Notes under the pieces: model-generated
What the model was told of the DNA's origin: nothing
The model's database searches: none
Seen by the model: only the letters and a program-made list of their open reading frames with translations
Program-made: the position numbers and the translations under genes
Source: Candidatus Thiodiazotropha sp. LNASS1
GTDB lineage: Bacteria; Pseudomonadota; Gammaproteobacteria; Chromatiales; Chromatiaceae
Assembly (NCBI RefSeq): GCF_964212655.1
Contig: NZ_OZ156465.1
Coordinates: forward strand, 3,038,001 to 3,102,000
Reading direction: 5' to 3'
DNA: 64,000 nt
Shown: in pieces, positions 49,065 to 57,461 of the stretch
Layout: the number at the start of each line of letters is the position of its first letter
How positions within the stretch are numbered: the stretch's first letter is position 1

Positions 49065-49982
49065 ATGAACAAAATCAACGCAGCCCTGATCGGTTCCGGC
49101 AACATCGGCACCGATCTGCTCTACAAGGCACTGCGCAGCGACTGGATCAATCCGGTCTGGATGGTCGGTATCGATCCTGATTCCGAGGGCCTGGCACGGG
49201 CCCGCAAGCTGGGTCTGAAGACCACCCATGAGGGGGTCGATGGACTGGTGCCCCATATGCGAAAGGACGATATCCAGATCTGTTTCGACGCCACTTCCGC
49301 CTATGTGCACGGCGAGAACAACCGCAAGGTGCAGCAGCAGGGCTCCATCATGATCGATCTGACGCCCGCCGCCGTCGGCCCCTTCTGCGTGCCGCCGGTC
49401 AATCTCAAGGACCATGTCGGCAAGCGTGAGCTGAACGTCAATATGGTCACCTGCGGCGGTCAGGCGACCATTCCCATGGTGGCTGCGGTCAGCCGAGTGC
49501 AGCCGGTGGCCTATGGCGAGATCGTCGCCACCGTCTCCTCCAAATCCGCCGGCCCCGGCACGCGTAAGAATATCGACGAGTTCACCCAGACCACCGCCGG
49601 CGCGGTGGAGAAGGTGGGCGGCGCCAAGAAGGGCAAGGCGATCATCATCCTCAACCCGGCGGAACCGCCTCTGATGATGCGCGATACGGTCCACTGCATC
49701 ACCGAGGAGGAGCCGGATCAACAGGCGATCACCGAATCGATCGAGGCGATGATCGCAGAGGTGCAGAAGTATGTCCCTGGCTACCGCCTGAAGAATGGCC
49801 CGGTCTTCGACGGCAATCGCGTCTCCGTGTTCATGGAAGTGGAGGGGCTGGGCGACTACCTGCCCAAGTATGCCGGCAACCTGGACATCATGACCGCCGC
49901 CGGTCTGCGTACCGCGGAGATGTTCGCGGAAGAGATTCTCAACGGTAGCCTGGTACTGGCACCTGAAAAGGCAACCGCCTGA
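49065..49982 (+). CDS. dmpF: Acetaldehyde dehydrogenase (acylating)
   Basis: 305-residue enzyme turning acetaldehyde, NAD and CoA into acetyl-CoA, working in a channelling complex with DmpG. Seen: the NAD fold [18 protein letters not shown], catalytic Cys130 in [10 protein letters not shown], and FDATSAYVH. Length and motifs are normal. Just ahead of its partner gene dmpG. Confidence 0.96.
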   Translation: MNKINAALIGSGNIGTDLLYKALRSDWINPVWMVGIDPDSEGLARARKLGLKTTHEGVDGLVPHMRKDDIQICFDATSAYVHGENNRKVQQQGSIMIDLTPAAVGPFCVPPVNLKDHVGKRELNVNMVTCGGQATIPMVAAVSRVQPVAYGEIVATVSSKSAGPGTRKNIDEFTQTTAGAVEKVGGAKKGKAIIILNPAEPPLMMRDTVHCITEEEPDQQAITESIEAMIAEVQKYVPGYRLKNGPVFDGNRVSVFMEVEGLGDYLPKYAGNLDIMTAAGLRTAEMFAEEILNGSLVLAPEKATA

Positions 49983-49993
49983 GGGCAAGAACG

Positions 49994-51022
49994 ATGAACC
50001 TGAACGGAAAGAAAATCACCATCCACGACATGAGCCTGCGTGACGGCATGCACGCCAAGCGCCACCAGATCAGCCTGGATCAGATGGTCGCCGTCGCCTC
50101 CGCCCTCGACGCGTCCGGTGTACCGATGATCGAGGTCACCCACGGCGACGGTCTGGCCGGCGCTTCGGTCAACTACGGCTTCCCGGCCCATACTGACGAG
50201 GAGTACCTGCGTGCGGTGCGGCCCCATGTGAAAAGCGCCAAGATCTCCGCGCTGCTGCTGCCGGGTATCGGTACCGTACCGGAGCTGGAGATGGCCGCCG
50301 ACTGCGGTGTCGATACCATCCGCGTGGCCACCCACTGCACCGAGGCGGATGTCTCTGAACAGCATATCAAGAAGTCATGCGAGCTTGGGCTCGATACCGT
50401 CGGCTTTCTCATGATGGCCCACATGGTCGGTCCCGGGAAGCTGGTCGAACAGGCCAAACTGATGGAGGGCTACGGCGCCAACTGCATCTATATCACCGAC
50501 TCCGCCGGGTACATGTTGCCGGAGGATGTGAGCGAACGGCTGGGTGCCGTGCGCGACGCCCTGCAGCCGGAGACCGAGCTGGGTTTTCACGGCCACCACA
50601 ACCTCTCCCTTGGGGTGATCAACTCCCTGGTTGCGGTGGAGGCGGGCGCCACCCGTATCGACGGTTCCGCCGCGGGGATGGGTGCCGGCGCAGGTAACAC
50701 ACCTCTGGAAGTCTTTGTCGCCGTGGCCGAGCGCATGGGGGTGAAGACCGGCGTCGATCTGTTCAAGCTGATGGATGTGGCGGAGGATCTGGTCGTACCG
50801 ATGCTGGACCGCCCCATCCGGGTCGACCGGGATGCCCTGACCCTGGGCTACGCCGGGGTCTACTCTTCCTTCCTGCTGTTCGCCAAGCGGGCCCAGGAGC
50901 GCTACGGCGTCTCCTCCCGTGACGTGCTGGTGGAGCTGGGCAGGCGCGGCATGATCGGCGGTCAGGAGGACATGATCGAGGATGTGGCCATGGAGATGGC
51001 CAAGGCGCAGGGAGCGAACTGA
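49994..51022 (+). CDS. dmpG: 4-hydroxy-2-oxovalerate aldolase
   Basis: 342-residue metal-dependent aldolase splitting 4-hydroxy-2-oxovalerate into pyruvate and acetaldehyde. Seen: the metal/substrate motif [13 protein letters not shown] (Arg16, Asp17), the metal-binding HGHHNLSLG, and [16 protein letters not shown]. Its TGA overlaps the start of the decarboxylase gene (TGATG at 51020-51024). Confidence 0.96.
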   Translation: MNLNGKKITIHDMSLRDGMHAKRHQISLDQMVAVASALDASGVPMIEVTHGDGLAGASVNYGFPAHTDEEYLRAVRPHVKSAKISALLLPGIGTVPELEMAADCGVDTIRVATHCTEADVSEQHIKKSCELGLDTVGFLMMAHMVGPGKLVEQAKLMEGYGANCIYITDSAGYMLPEDVSERLGAVRDALQPETELGFHGHHNLSLGVINSLVAVEAGATRIDGSAAGMGAGAGNTPLEVFVAVAERMGVKTGVDLFKLMDVAEDLVVPMLDRPIRVDRDALTLGYAGVYSSFLLFAKRAQERYGVSSRDVLVELGRRGMIGGQEDMIEDVAMEMAKAQGAN

Positions 51023-51813
51023 TGGGTACATTGACGCAGGCACAGGTCGCAGAGCTGGCGGATTATCTTGAAACCAGCGAGCTGGAAGCGAAAGACGCCA
51101 CCAAGATCACCGACCGCTTTCCGGAGATGGATTTCGAGGATGCCTACGACATCCAGTTCGAGATTCGCCGGCGCAAGGAGGAGAGAGGCAACAAGATTAT
51201 CGGTCTCAAGGTAGGACTCACCTCCCGCGCCAAGATGAAGCAGATGGGGGTGGAGACGCCTGTCTACGGCTTCCTCGCCGACTACTTCGACCGTCCCGAC
51301 GGCGGTGAGATCGAAACCGATCAGCTGATCCACCCCAAGGTGGAGGCGGAACTCGCCTTCGTCACCAAGGCCCCACTGCGCGGACCCGGCTGCCATATCG
51401 GCAACGTGCTGGCGGCAACCGACTATGTCATCCCGGCGGTGGAGGTCATCGACTCCCGCTACGAAAACTTCCGCTTCGACCTGATCAGCGTAATCGCCGA
51501 CAACGCCTCCTCCTCCCGCTTTGTGCTGGGGGGGCAGATGGCCGATCCGGCGGATGTGGATATGCGCACCCTCGGCGTGGTGATGGAGAAGAATGGTCGG
51601 GTGGTCGAGCTGGGCGCCGGCGCCGCCGTGCTGGGCCACCCGGCCGCCAGTGTGGCACTGCTGGCCAATATGCTGGGCGAGCGAGGCGAGGAGATCCCCG
51701 CCGGTACCCTGATCCTCACCGGCGGGATCACCGCCGCGGTGGCGATGGAGAAGGGGGATTGCCTCAACGTACGCTATCAGGGGTTGGGCAGCGTGGGTAT
51801 GCGGTTTGTGTGA
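51022..51813 (+). CDS. dmpH: 4-oxalocrotonate decarboxylase
   Basis: 263-residue FAH-family enzyme releasing CO2 from 2-oxo-3-hexenedioate. Seen: KIIGLKVGLTSRAKMKQMGV, LIHPKVEAELAFV, NVLAATDYVIPAVEVIDSRY and a glycine-rich end. It differs from the hydratase by the NVLAATDYVIPA segment. No 4-oxalocrotonate tautomerase gene, needed to make its substrate efficiently, was found in the window. Confidence 0.94.
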   Translation: MGTLTQAQVAELADYLETSELEAKDATKITDRFPEMDFEDAYDIQFEIRRRKEERGNKIIGLKVGLTSRAKMKQMGVETPVYGFLADYFDRPDGGEIETDQLIHPKVEAELAFVTKAPLRGPGCHIGNVLAATDYVIPAVEVIDSRYENFRFDLISVIADNASSSRFVLGGQMADPADVDMRTLGVVMEKNGRVVELGAGAAVLGHPAASVALLANMLGERGEEIPAGTLILTGGITAAVAMEKGDCLNVRYQGLGSVGMRFV

Positions 51814-51839
51814 GGGGATTGAGAGGAGAGGATGAAAAG

Positions 51840-52826
51840 ATGAACAACGATCACCGATTGCTACCTGGCGGACCAGGGCGAGCTTTCGCATGGCTGGCGC
51901 TGGGTCTCCTGATCAGCGCCTGTGAGGCCCCCCTCGATCTGACCCTGGTTGAACGGGAGATCGAGAAGCCGATCTACCGTTTCGATCAATTGAAAGCGGC
52001 CGCTTCCAACCATCGCCGGATCATTGCGGTGGGGGATTACGGTACGGTACTCACCAGCCTGGATAAGGGTGAGAGCTGGCAGCGTACTCAATTACCCACG
52101 AAGTCGTCGCTGATCTCCGTAGCCAGTTGCGAAGACGGCAGTTTCGCAGCCATCGATACGGTACGTAAGGTGTGGCTTTCCGATGCCCAGGGTAGTGACT
52201 GGCGGGCGCAGCAACTGGAAACCATGGAGAGCCCGATGGCGATCAATTGTGATCCACGGGGACGGTTCTGGATTGCCGCCAGTTTCAGTACCCTGATCCA
52301 CAGTGACGAGAGCCAGGGAAACTGGCGGGAGATATCGCAACAGGAGGATATGCAGTTCACCTCTATCCAATGGCTCGACAAGGACCATGCCGTGGTCGCC
52401 GGTGAGTTCGGATCACTCTACTTCACCGAGGACGGGGGGGAGAGTTGGGAGCGTGGCAATGATATCCCCAACGAGTTCTATCCCATGGCGGCCTGGTTCC
52501 GCACGCTGGACGAGGGGTGGGTCGCCGGGCTCAGCGGCACCATACTGCATACAGAAGACCGGGGCGAAACCTGGCATCGTCAAAAGTCGGTCAGCAGCGC
52601 CCCCATCTATAACCTGATTCCCCAGGGCGACCGGCTCTATGCCACCGGCGACAACGGTACCCTACTACAGTTGATTGGCGACGGCTGGGAGCAGGTGCCC
52701 GAGGCCCCGCGCCTCTTCTCCTATCTCATCACTGCCATACCCCAGGGCGAAGAGCGGCTGCTGGTAATGGGGGGGCGCGGGATTATCAGTCCGATAGACA
52801 CATCATCCGGGGGAGACATCCAATGA
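51840..52826 (+). CDS. YCF48-type beta-propeller lipoprotein
   Basis: 328-residue predicted lipoprotein: signal peptide with lipobox LISAC (Cys near residue 24), then BNR/YCF48-like repeats, each with a DKGESW, DGGESWERG or DRGETWHR motif and a preceding VVAGEFGSLY or WVAGLSGTIL strand, giving a predicted propeller. Start: the ATG at 51840 follows GAGGAGAGGAT. It is 26 bases behind dmpH, with no terminator between, and its end overlaps the MMPL gene start by four bases. In other genomes such proteins accompany MMPL transporters; here both belong to the phenol operon. Confidence 0.86.
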   Translation: MNNDHRLLPGGPGRAFAWLALGLLISACEAPLDLTLVEREIEKPIYRFDQLKAAASNHRRIIAVGDYGTVLTSLDKGESWQRTQLPTKSSLISVASCEDGSFAAIDTVRKVWLSDAQGSDWRAQQLETMESPMAINCDPRGRFWIAASFSTLIHSDESQGNWREISQQEDMQFTSIQWLDKDHAVVAGEFGSLYFTEDGGESWERGNDIPNEFYPMAAWFRTLDEGWVAGLSGTILHTEDRGETWHRQKSVSSAPIYNLIPQGDRLYATGDNGTLLQLIGDGWEQVPEAPRLFSYLITAIPQGEERLLVMGGRGIISPIDTSSGGDIQ

Positions 52827-55216
52827 CCATGCACGCCTTCTCCCACTGGCTGAAAAACATCGATAATCTGGTGTTCCGCTATCCCAAGGTCTTTCTTGCG
52901 GTTATCGCTGCGCTGACCCTCTTTTTCGCCATCCAGGTTCCCAGGGTACAGATGTACTCGGATTTTGCCGACCTGTTGCCCCAGGAGCACGAATACATCA
53001 AGTTGCACAACTCCATCCGCGATACCTTCGGCGGTGCCAACAATGTGGTGATGGCGGTGGTGGTGGACGAGGGTGATATCTTCAGCCGGGAGACCCTGGC
53101 CCGCATCCATCGCATTACCCAGGCGGTGGATAACGTCAGCGGTGTCAACCACAATCTGCTGGCCAGTCTGACCCACCGTACCTCACGCAAGGTATGGCTG
53201 ACCGAAACAGGAGACGTCAACTCCCAGCCCTACTACGATCCGCTAAAGGATAGCTGGACGGGTGAGGAGCTCAACAGACTGCGCGACGATGTGATGAGCA
53301 ATCCCCGGGTCTTCGGTCTGCTGGTCTCCCCCGATCTCAAGGCGGCGCTGATCAAGGCCCAGTTTAACGAGGGGCAGTTGAACTATGGTGATATATTCAG
53401 TCAGCTGCAGCAGATCCGGGAAGCGGAGAAGGCGGCCGGTGTGGAGATCTACGCCACAGGCCAGCCCATGCTTTGGGGCTGGGTCTACAGCTATCTGGAT
53501 CAGCTGTTTCTGATCTTCACCACCACGGTGGGGATTATGCTCTTCCTGCTGATTATCTACTTCCGTCGGGCCTATGGCATTTTGCTGCCCATGTTCGGCA
53601 TCACCATCTCGGCGATCTGGGGCCTCGGTATCCTTTCTTTGCTCGACTACAATCTGGATCCGCTGACCCTGGTGATTCCATTCCTCATATCCGCCAGGGC
53701 CATGTCCCATGCCATCCAATTGGTGCAGCGCTTCTATGGCGAGTTGGAGGAGGTGGACGATTCACGCGAGGCGGCCCACCGGACCTTCGACTCCCTCTTT
53801 CGTCCCGGCAGCCTGGGTATCGTGTCGGATGCCATCGGCCTGTTGCTGATTGCTTTGGGTTCCGTGCCGATCAATGTGAAGCTGGGGATCTACGCCTCCC
53901 TATGGGCGATCTGCGTGGTCTTCACTGTTCTGATCGCTGTACCTTTGATGCTCTCCCTGCTGCCGAAACCGAAACCGGCGGCCAAAAGGCCCGCAGCGGA
54001 GGATGCGCTGTTCGGCAGAGTAGCGGCGCTGGTTGCCAACAAACAGGGTGGTTTGATCGTGCTGGGTACCGCCGGTGTGATACTGCTGCTGGGTGCCCAG
54101 CTCAGCAGCCGGGTGCAGATCGGTGAGTCGGAGCCCGGCTCACCCATTCTCTACCTGGATCACGACTACAACGTCTCGTCCAAGGTGATCAACGAGCGCT
54201 TTCCCGGTTCGGAAGAGCTCTACATCGTGGCCAGGACCGACGAGAAGGGCGGAATGAAGCGCCCGGATGTGCTGCAGGCCATCGAGGCATTCCAGAACCA
54301 TATGCTGCTCGATCCGGAATTGGGTGGTGCCAAGGCGGTCCCCGATCTGGTGAAACAGGTCAACCGGATCTTCCACTCCGACGATCCCCGTTGGGCCATC
54401 ATCCCCGATACCGAGGCCTATGTGGGCGGTCTGATGTTCGCCTATATGGCCTCCAGTCCGGTGCCCGGCGCACTCAAGGAGTTTGTCGATACCGATGACC
54501 AGGTGGCCAATATCGTCTTCTTCTACAAGGATCATCAGGCCAAAACGATTCGTCGGGCGATCCATCGCGCCAAAGAGTGGATCAACGAGCCTGCGAATCA
54601 GGTGGAGGGTCTGCATATCGAACTCGCCGGTGGATTGGTGGGGGTGACCGCCGCCATGAACGAGTCGGCCTATGAGAGCAATATGCTGATCATTCCCCTG
54701 GTGCTGGCCTTGATCTTCGTCTTTGTCACCTGGTTCTACATGTCCCTGCATGCGGGATTCATCATGTTCCTGGCGATGATGTTCTGTACCGTCTCCACCT
54801 ACGCCTATATGGGACTGGCGGCCATCGGCATCAATGTCAATACGGTGCCGATCATCGCGGTGGGCATCGGCGTCGGTATCGACTATTCCATCTACATCAT
54901 GGACCGGATTCGCGAAGAGACGGCCAAGGCCTCAGGCGATCTGCAGTACGCGGTGCTGCGCGCTATCGCCACCACCGGCAAGGCGATCGGCTTTACCGCC
55001 GCCTGCCTGATCGGCGGGGTGATCATGTGGGTGTTTATCTCCGATCTTCGATTCCAGGCGGACGCGGCGCTGCTGCTGGTGGTGATGCTGATCCTCAACG
55101 CCCTGGCGGCGATGTTTATCGTCCCCTCCTGGGTGATGATATTCCGCCCGAGCTTCATCGGCAGCGCCCGCTACGATGAAGACGGTGTGCTCTACGCGGA
55201 GAAGGTGATCGCGTGA
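52823..55216 (+). CDS. MMPL/RND-family transporter
   Basis: 797-residue inner-membrane exporter-type protein. Seen: N-terminal span followed by a periplasmic loop (FADLLPQEHEYIKLHN), membrane bundles at about 215-385 and 600-790, and a second large periplasmic loop between. The second half holds a VGIGVGIDYSIYIMDR segment typical of MMPL proteins, with Asp/Tyr in helix 10 for proton relay. MMPL proteins move lipids and other hydrophobic molecules. It has no periplasmic adaptor or TolC gene beside it. Last gene of the lower operon, followed by a strong terminator. Confidence 0.9.
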   Translation: MTMHAFSHWLKNIDNLVFRYPKVFLAVIAALTLFFAIQVPRVQMYSDFADLLPQEHEYIKLHNSIRDTFGGANNVVMAVVVDEGDIFSRETLARIHRITQAVDNVSGVNHNLLASLTHRTSRKVWLTETGDVNSQPYYDPLKDSWTGEELNRLRDDVMSNPRVFGLLVSPDLKAALIKAQFNEGQLNYGDIFSQLQQIREAEKAAGVEIYATGQPMLWGWVYSYLDQLFLIFTTTVGIMLFLLIIYFRRAYGILLPMFGITISAIWGLGILSLLDYNLDPLTLVIPFLISARAMSHAIQLVQRFYGELEEVDDSREAAHRTFDSLFRPGSLGIVSDAIGLLLIALGSVPINVKLGIYASLWAICVVFTVLIAVPLMLSLLPKPKPAAKRPAAEDALFGRVAALVANKQGGLIVLGTAGVILLLGAQLSSRVQIGESEPGSPILYLDHDYNVSSKVINERFPGSEELYIVARTDEKGGMKRPDVLQAIEAFQNHMLLDPELGGAKAVPDLVKQVNRIFHSDDPRWAIIPDTEAYVGGLMFAYMASSPVPGALKEFVDTDDQVANIVFFYKDHQAKTIRRAIHRAKEWINEPANQVEGLHIELAGGLVGVTAAMNESAYESNMLIIPLVLALIFVFVTWFYMSLHAGFIMFLAMMFCTVSTYAYMGLAAIGINVNTVPIIAVGIGVGIDYSIYIMDRIREETAKASGDLQYAVLRAIATTGKAIGFTAACLIGGVIMWVFISDLRFQADAALLLVVMLILNALAAMFIVPSWVMIFRPSFIGSARYDEDGVLYAEKVIA

Positions 55217-55286
55217 GCTGGTGTGATGAGGCTGGCTGAGCCGTCAACATCTCAGCTTAAAACTTAAAACTCTTCGATCCCTCCTT

Positions 55287-55318
55287 AATGGCCGGCGTGC
55301 AGCTCCGGCCATTTTTTT
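55287..55318 (+). terminator. Rho-independent terminator of the lower phenol operon
   Basis: Stem AATGGCCGG (55287-55295) and CCGGCCATT (55305-55313), a nine-base loop and a T-run. It ends the transcription unit begun before dmpP and separates it from the DUF1302-DUF1329 unit. Confidence 0.93.
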
Positions 55319-55330
55319 GCCTTGAATAAT

Positions 55331-55394
55331 TATCGATATAATTATCAATCATCATATGATAAAAGATATTATCGATATTTTTACTATATCGATA
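55331..55394. promoter_or_regulatory. Cluster of three TATCGATA sites
   Basis: TATCGATA occurs at 55331-55338, 55370-55377 and 55387-55394. Between them TTATCA (55342-55347) and TGATAA (55357-55362) form an inverted pair around the palindrome ATCATATGAT (55351-55360). The same 8-mer is clustered before dmpP. The block lies about 80-140 bases before the predicted start of the sigma-54 promoter, a normal distance for enhancer sites. Confidence 0.6.
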
Positions 55395-55446
55395 ACCCCC
55401 TTCCTGGCGTCAGAATATTTTCTTTTATTTTCAGTGTCTTGAAAGT

Positions 55447-55461
55447 TGGCATGCCAGCTGC
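55447..55461 (+). promoter_or_regulatory. Candidate sigma-54 promoter of the DUF1302-DUF1329 unit
   Basis: TGGCAT, GCCAG, CTGCA with exactly ten bases between the GG and GC pairs. It shares the unusual CTGC -12 element with the promoter at 33029-33043. It lies 48 bases before the start codon and downstream of the TATCGATA cluster. Confidence 0.7.
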
Positions 55462-55509
55462 ATAGTGAGTTCTGCACATAGTTATTTTACGTTGTCGGAG
55501 GAGGCTAGG

Positions 55510-57438
55510 ATGTTCCTAGATAGTAATAAACAACAACCGGGAAGGATGCATCCGGTCATAGTCGCAGCCCTGTTGCCTGCCGTCATCACTGCTTGTTTAG
55601 GTAGTGGTCAGGCGGCGGCCTACACCTCTGAGGATGGCACGCTGCAGGTCAACGGATTTGTCGAAAACGCCACCTATGCGCGCCGCCATGTCGGCCTCAG
55701 CAAGATGCGCAATACGGTTCAGATTGAAGGCTCCAAAGACTACGGCGCCAAAGGCTCATTTTCCAATGTCAGTTTTGTCGGCACATTTCGCGCGACCTAC
55801 GATGCGGTCTACGACCTCAATGACGATCAGTTCGGCAGTGAGGCCGGGGGGGACATCGGGCTGGAATCGATTGGTGGTGCAGGCACCACGCCTTGGGGCG
55901 CCTCAGATGTTTCGACCGGCGTTTTGGGTTTCGGTTTCGATACCGGTGAGAATCCTAACGAAGGTTTGGATAATCTTGGCAATGCGCTGCACGATACAGA
56001 GGGCGGGGTCGGCATGGGGGTACCGGTACGCCCCTGTGACGTGGATTCACGAGGCTGTATCAAAGATTATCTCGACTTCGATGAGAGTGATCTCAAGTAT
56101 CCCGAATTCAACGATCGGCTCGATTTCCTGCGTGAGGCCTACATCGATGCCACCATGCCGACCGAGAGTGGCGCCACCTGGAACTTCCGGCTCGGTCGGC
56201 AGCAGGTGGTTTGGGGCCGCACCGATCTGTTTCGTGTGCTCGATGTAATCAATCCCGTCGACTATTCGCGGCATAACATCTACGATGAGCTGGAGGATAT
56301 CCGCATACCCATGTGGATGGCCACCGGCGAGTACCGGATGGGCGCCACCGAGCGGTTCGATGATCTGAACCTGCAGTTTGTCTGGAACTTCGACGAATTC
56401 CGTCCCAGCAACCTCGGACAGGGTGGTACACCCTACGCGATTCTCGATGCGGGCAGTTTCTTCCGCGCCATGAAGAACTGCTGGGACAATGGCTGTTCGG
56501 TGGCGAATTTTGCCGGCGGCGCCCTGTCCACCGATTTCCCGGCCCATGTGATCGGTATCCGGGATGTGCATCTGCCGGATTGGTCGCTCAGCAATTCCCA
56601 ATTCGGTGTCAAACTGGAGGGTGACTATCAGGGTCTGGGATTCTCCCTCAACGCCCTGACCTATCGTTCGCAACTACCCTCTCTGCGCGGTGTGGTGGAT
56701 ACGGCGGATAACCCCTTTACAACCGATATCGAGTCACAGAGCTATGACTATCTGATCGCCTTCGATATGCACTTCCCGCGGGTCAACCTTCTCGGTGGCT
56801 CCCTGGACTTCTACGTGGATGATATCAAGTCGGTCTTCCGCGTCGAGGCGGCTTATACACAGGGCGAAGAGTTTGCCAATACCCTGCGCCCGGAACTCTA
56901 TTCCGAGTCTGATGTATTTCGCTATGTCGTCGGTTGGGACCGCCCCACCTTCATCCCCTTTCTTAATGAGCGTCGTGCATTCCTGCTCTCCGCGCAGCTG
57001 TTCGGTGAATACCTGGTCGATCACGAGCGGGAGACGATCAACGGTATCGAAGCGGGCATCCCCAACTGGGAAATCAACCATATAGGCACCTTGCTGATAA
57101 AGGGCTGGTACAAGAACGACCGGGTCAGCCCGCAAGTCATCATGGCGCATGACTTCAAGGCCCATGCCAGTGTCATCGCACCCTCTGTCGATTGGCTGAT
57201 CAGCGACAATCTCCGTCTTACCGTCGGCGCCAATGTAAAGGTGGGTGATGGCGCCCAGGAGTTCGATGATTGCCGGGCCTGTAATCCCTTTCCACCGTTT
57301 ACCGGAGCAGGCGCTCCGGGTGACCTTGCCCTGCGTAACCTGGCGGGTTTCGAACCGCTCGGCCGTTTCCGTTCCGGGCCTATCGGTATGGCCCAGGCCG
57401 AGGATGAGTTCCAGGTCACCTTGCGTTATCGCTTCTAA
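55510..57438 (+). CDS. DUF1302 family protein, predicted outer-membrane beta-barrel
   Basis: 642-residue exported protein. Seen: a signal peptide ending about GSGQAAA (residues 34-37), then a long beta-rich sequence with alternating aromatic and polar residues (VNGFVENATYARR, NFRLGRQQVVWGRTD, FQVTLRYRF at the end with C-terminal Phe typical of barrel proteins). Cys pairs occur in an extracellular-loop-like region (CDVDSRGC). The family has no settled function; it often accompanies DUF1329, YCF48 and MMPL proteins. Start: ATG at 55510 after GGAGGAGG. The TATCGATA and sigma-54 sites lie just upstream. Confidence 0.85.
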   Translation: MFLDSNKQQPGRMHPVIVAALLPAVITACLGSGQAAAYTSEDGTLQVNGFVENATYARRHVGLSKMRNTVQIEGSKDYGAKGSFSNVSFVGTFRATYDAVYDLNDDQFGSEAGGDIGLESIGGAGTTPWGASDVSTGVLGFGFDTGENPNEGLDNLGNALHDTEGGVGMGVPVRPCDVDSRGCIKDYLDFDESDLKYPEFNDRLDFLREAYIDATMPTESGATWNFRLGRQQVVWGRTDLFRVLDVINPVDYSRHNIYDELEDIRIPMWMATGEYRMGATERFDDLNLQFVWNFDEFRPSNLGQGGTPYAILDAGSFFRAMKNCWDNGCSVANFAGGALSTDFPAHVIGIRDVHLPDWSLSNSQFGVKLEGDYQGLGFSLNALTYRSQLPSLRGVVDTADNPFTTDIESQSYDYLIAFDMHFPRVNLLGGSLDFYVDDIKSVFRVEAAYTQGEEFANTLRPELYSESDVFRYVVGWDRPTFIPFLNERRAFLLSAQLFGEYLVDHERETINGIEAGIPNWEINHIGTLLIKGWYKNDRVSPQVIMAHDFKAHASVIAPSVDWLISDNLRLTVGANVKVGDGAQEFDDCRACNPFPPFTGAGAPGDLALRNLAGFEPLGRFRSGPIGMAQAEDEFQVTLRYRF

Positions 57439-57461
57439 GTTTTTCAATGGAGATTCAAACA

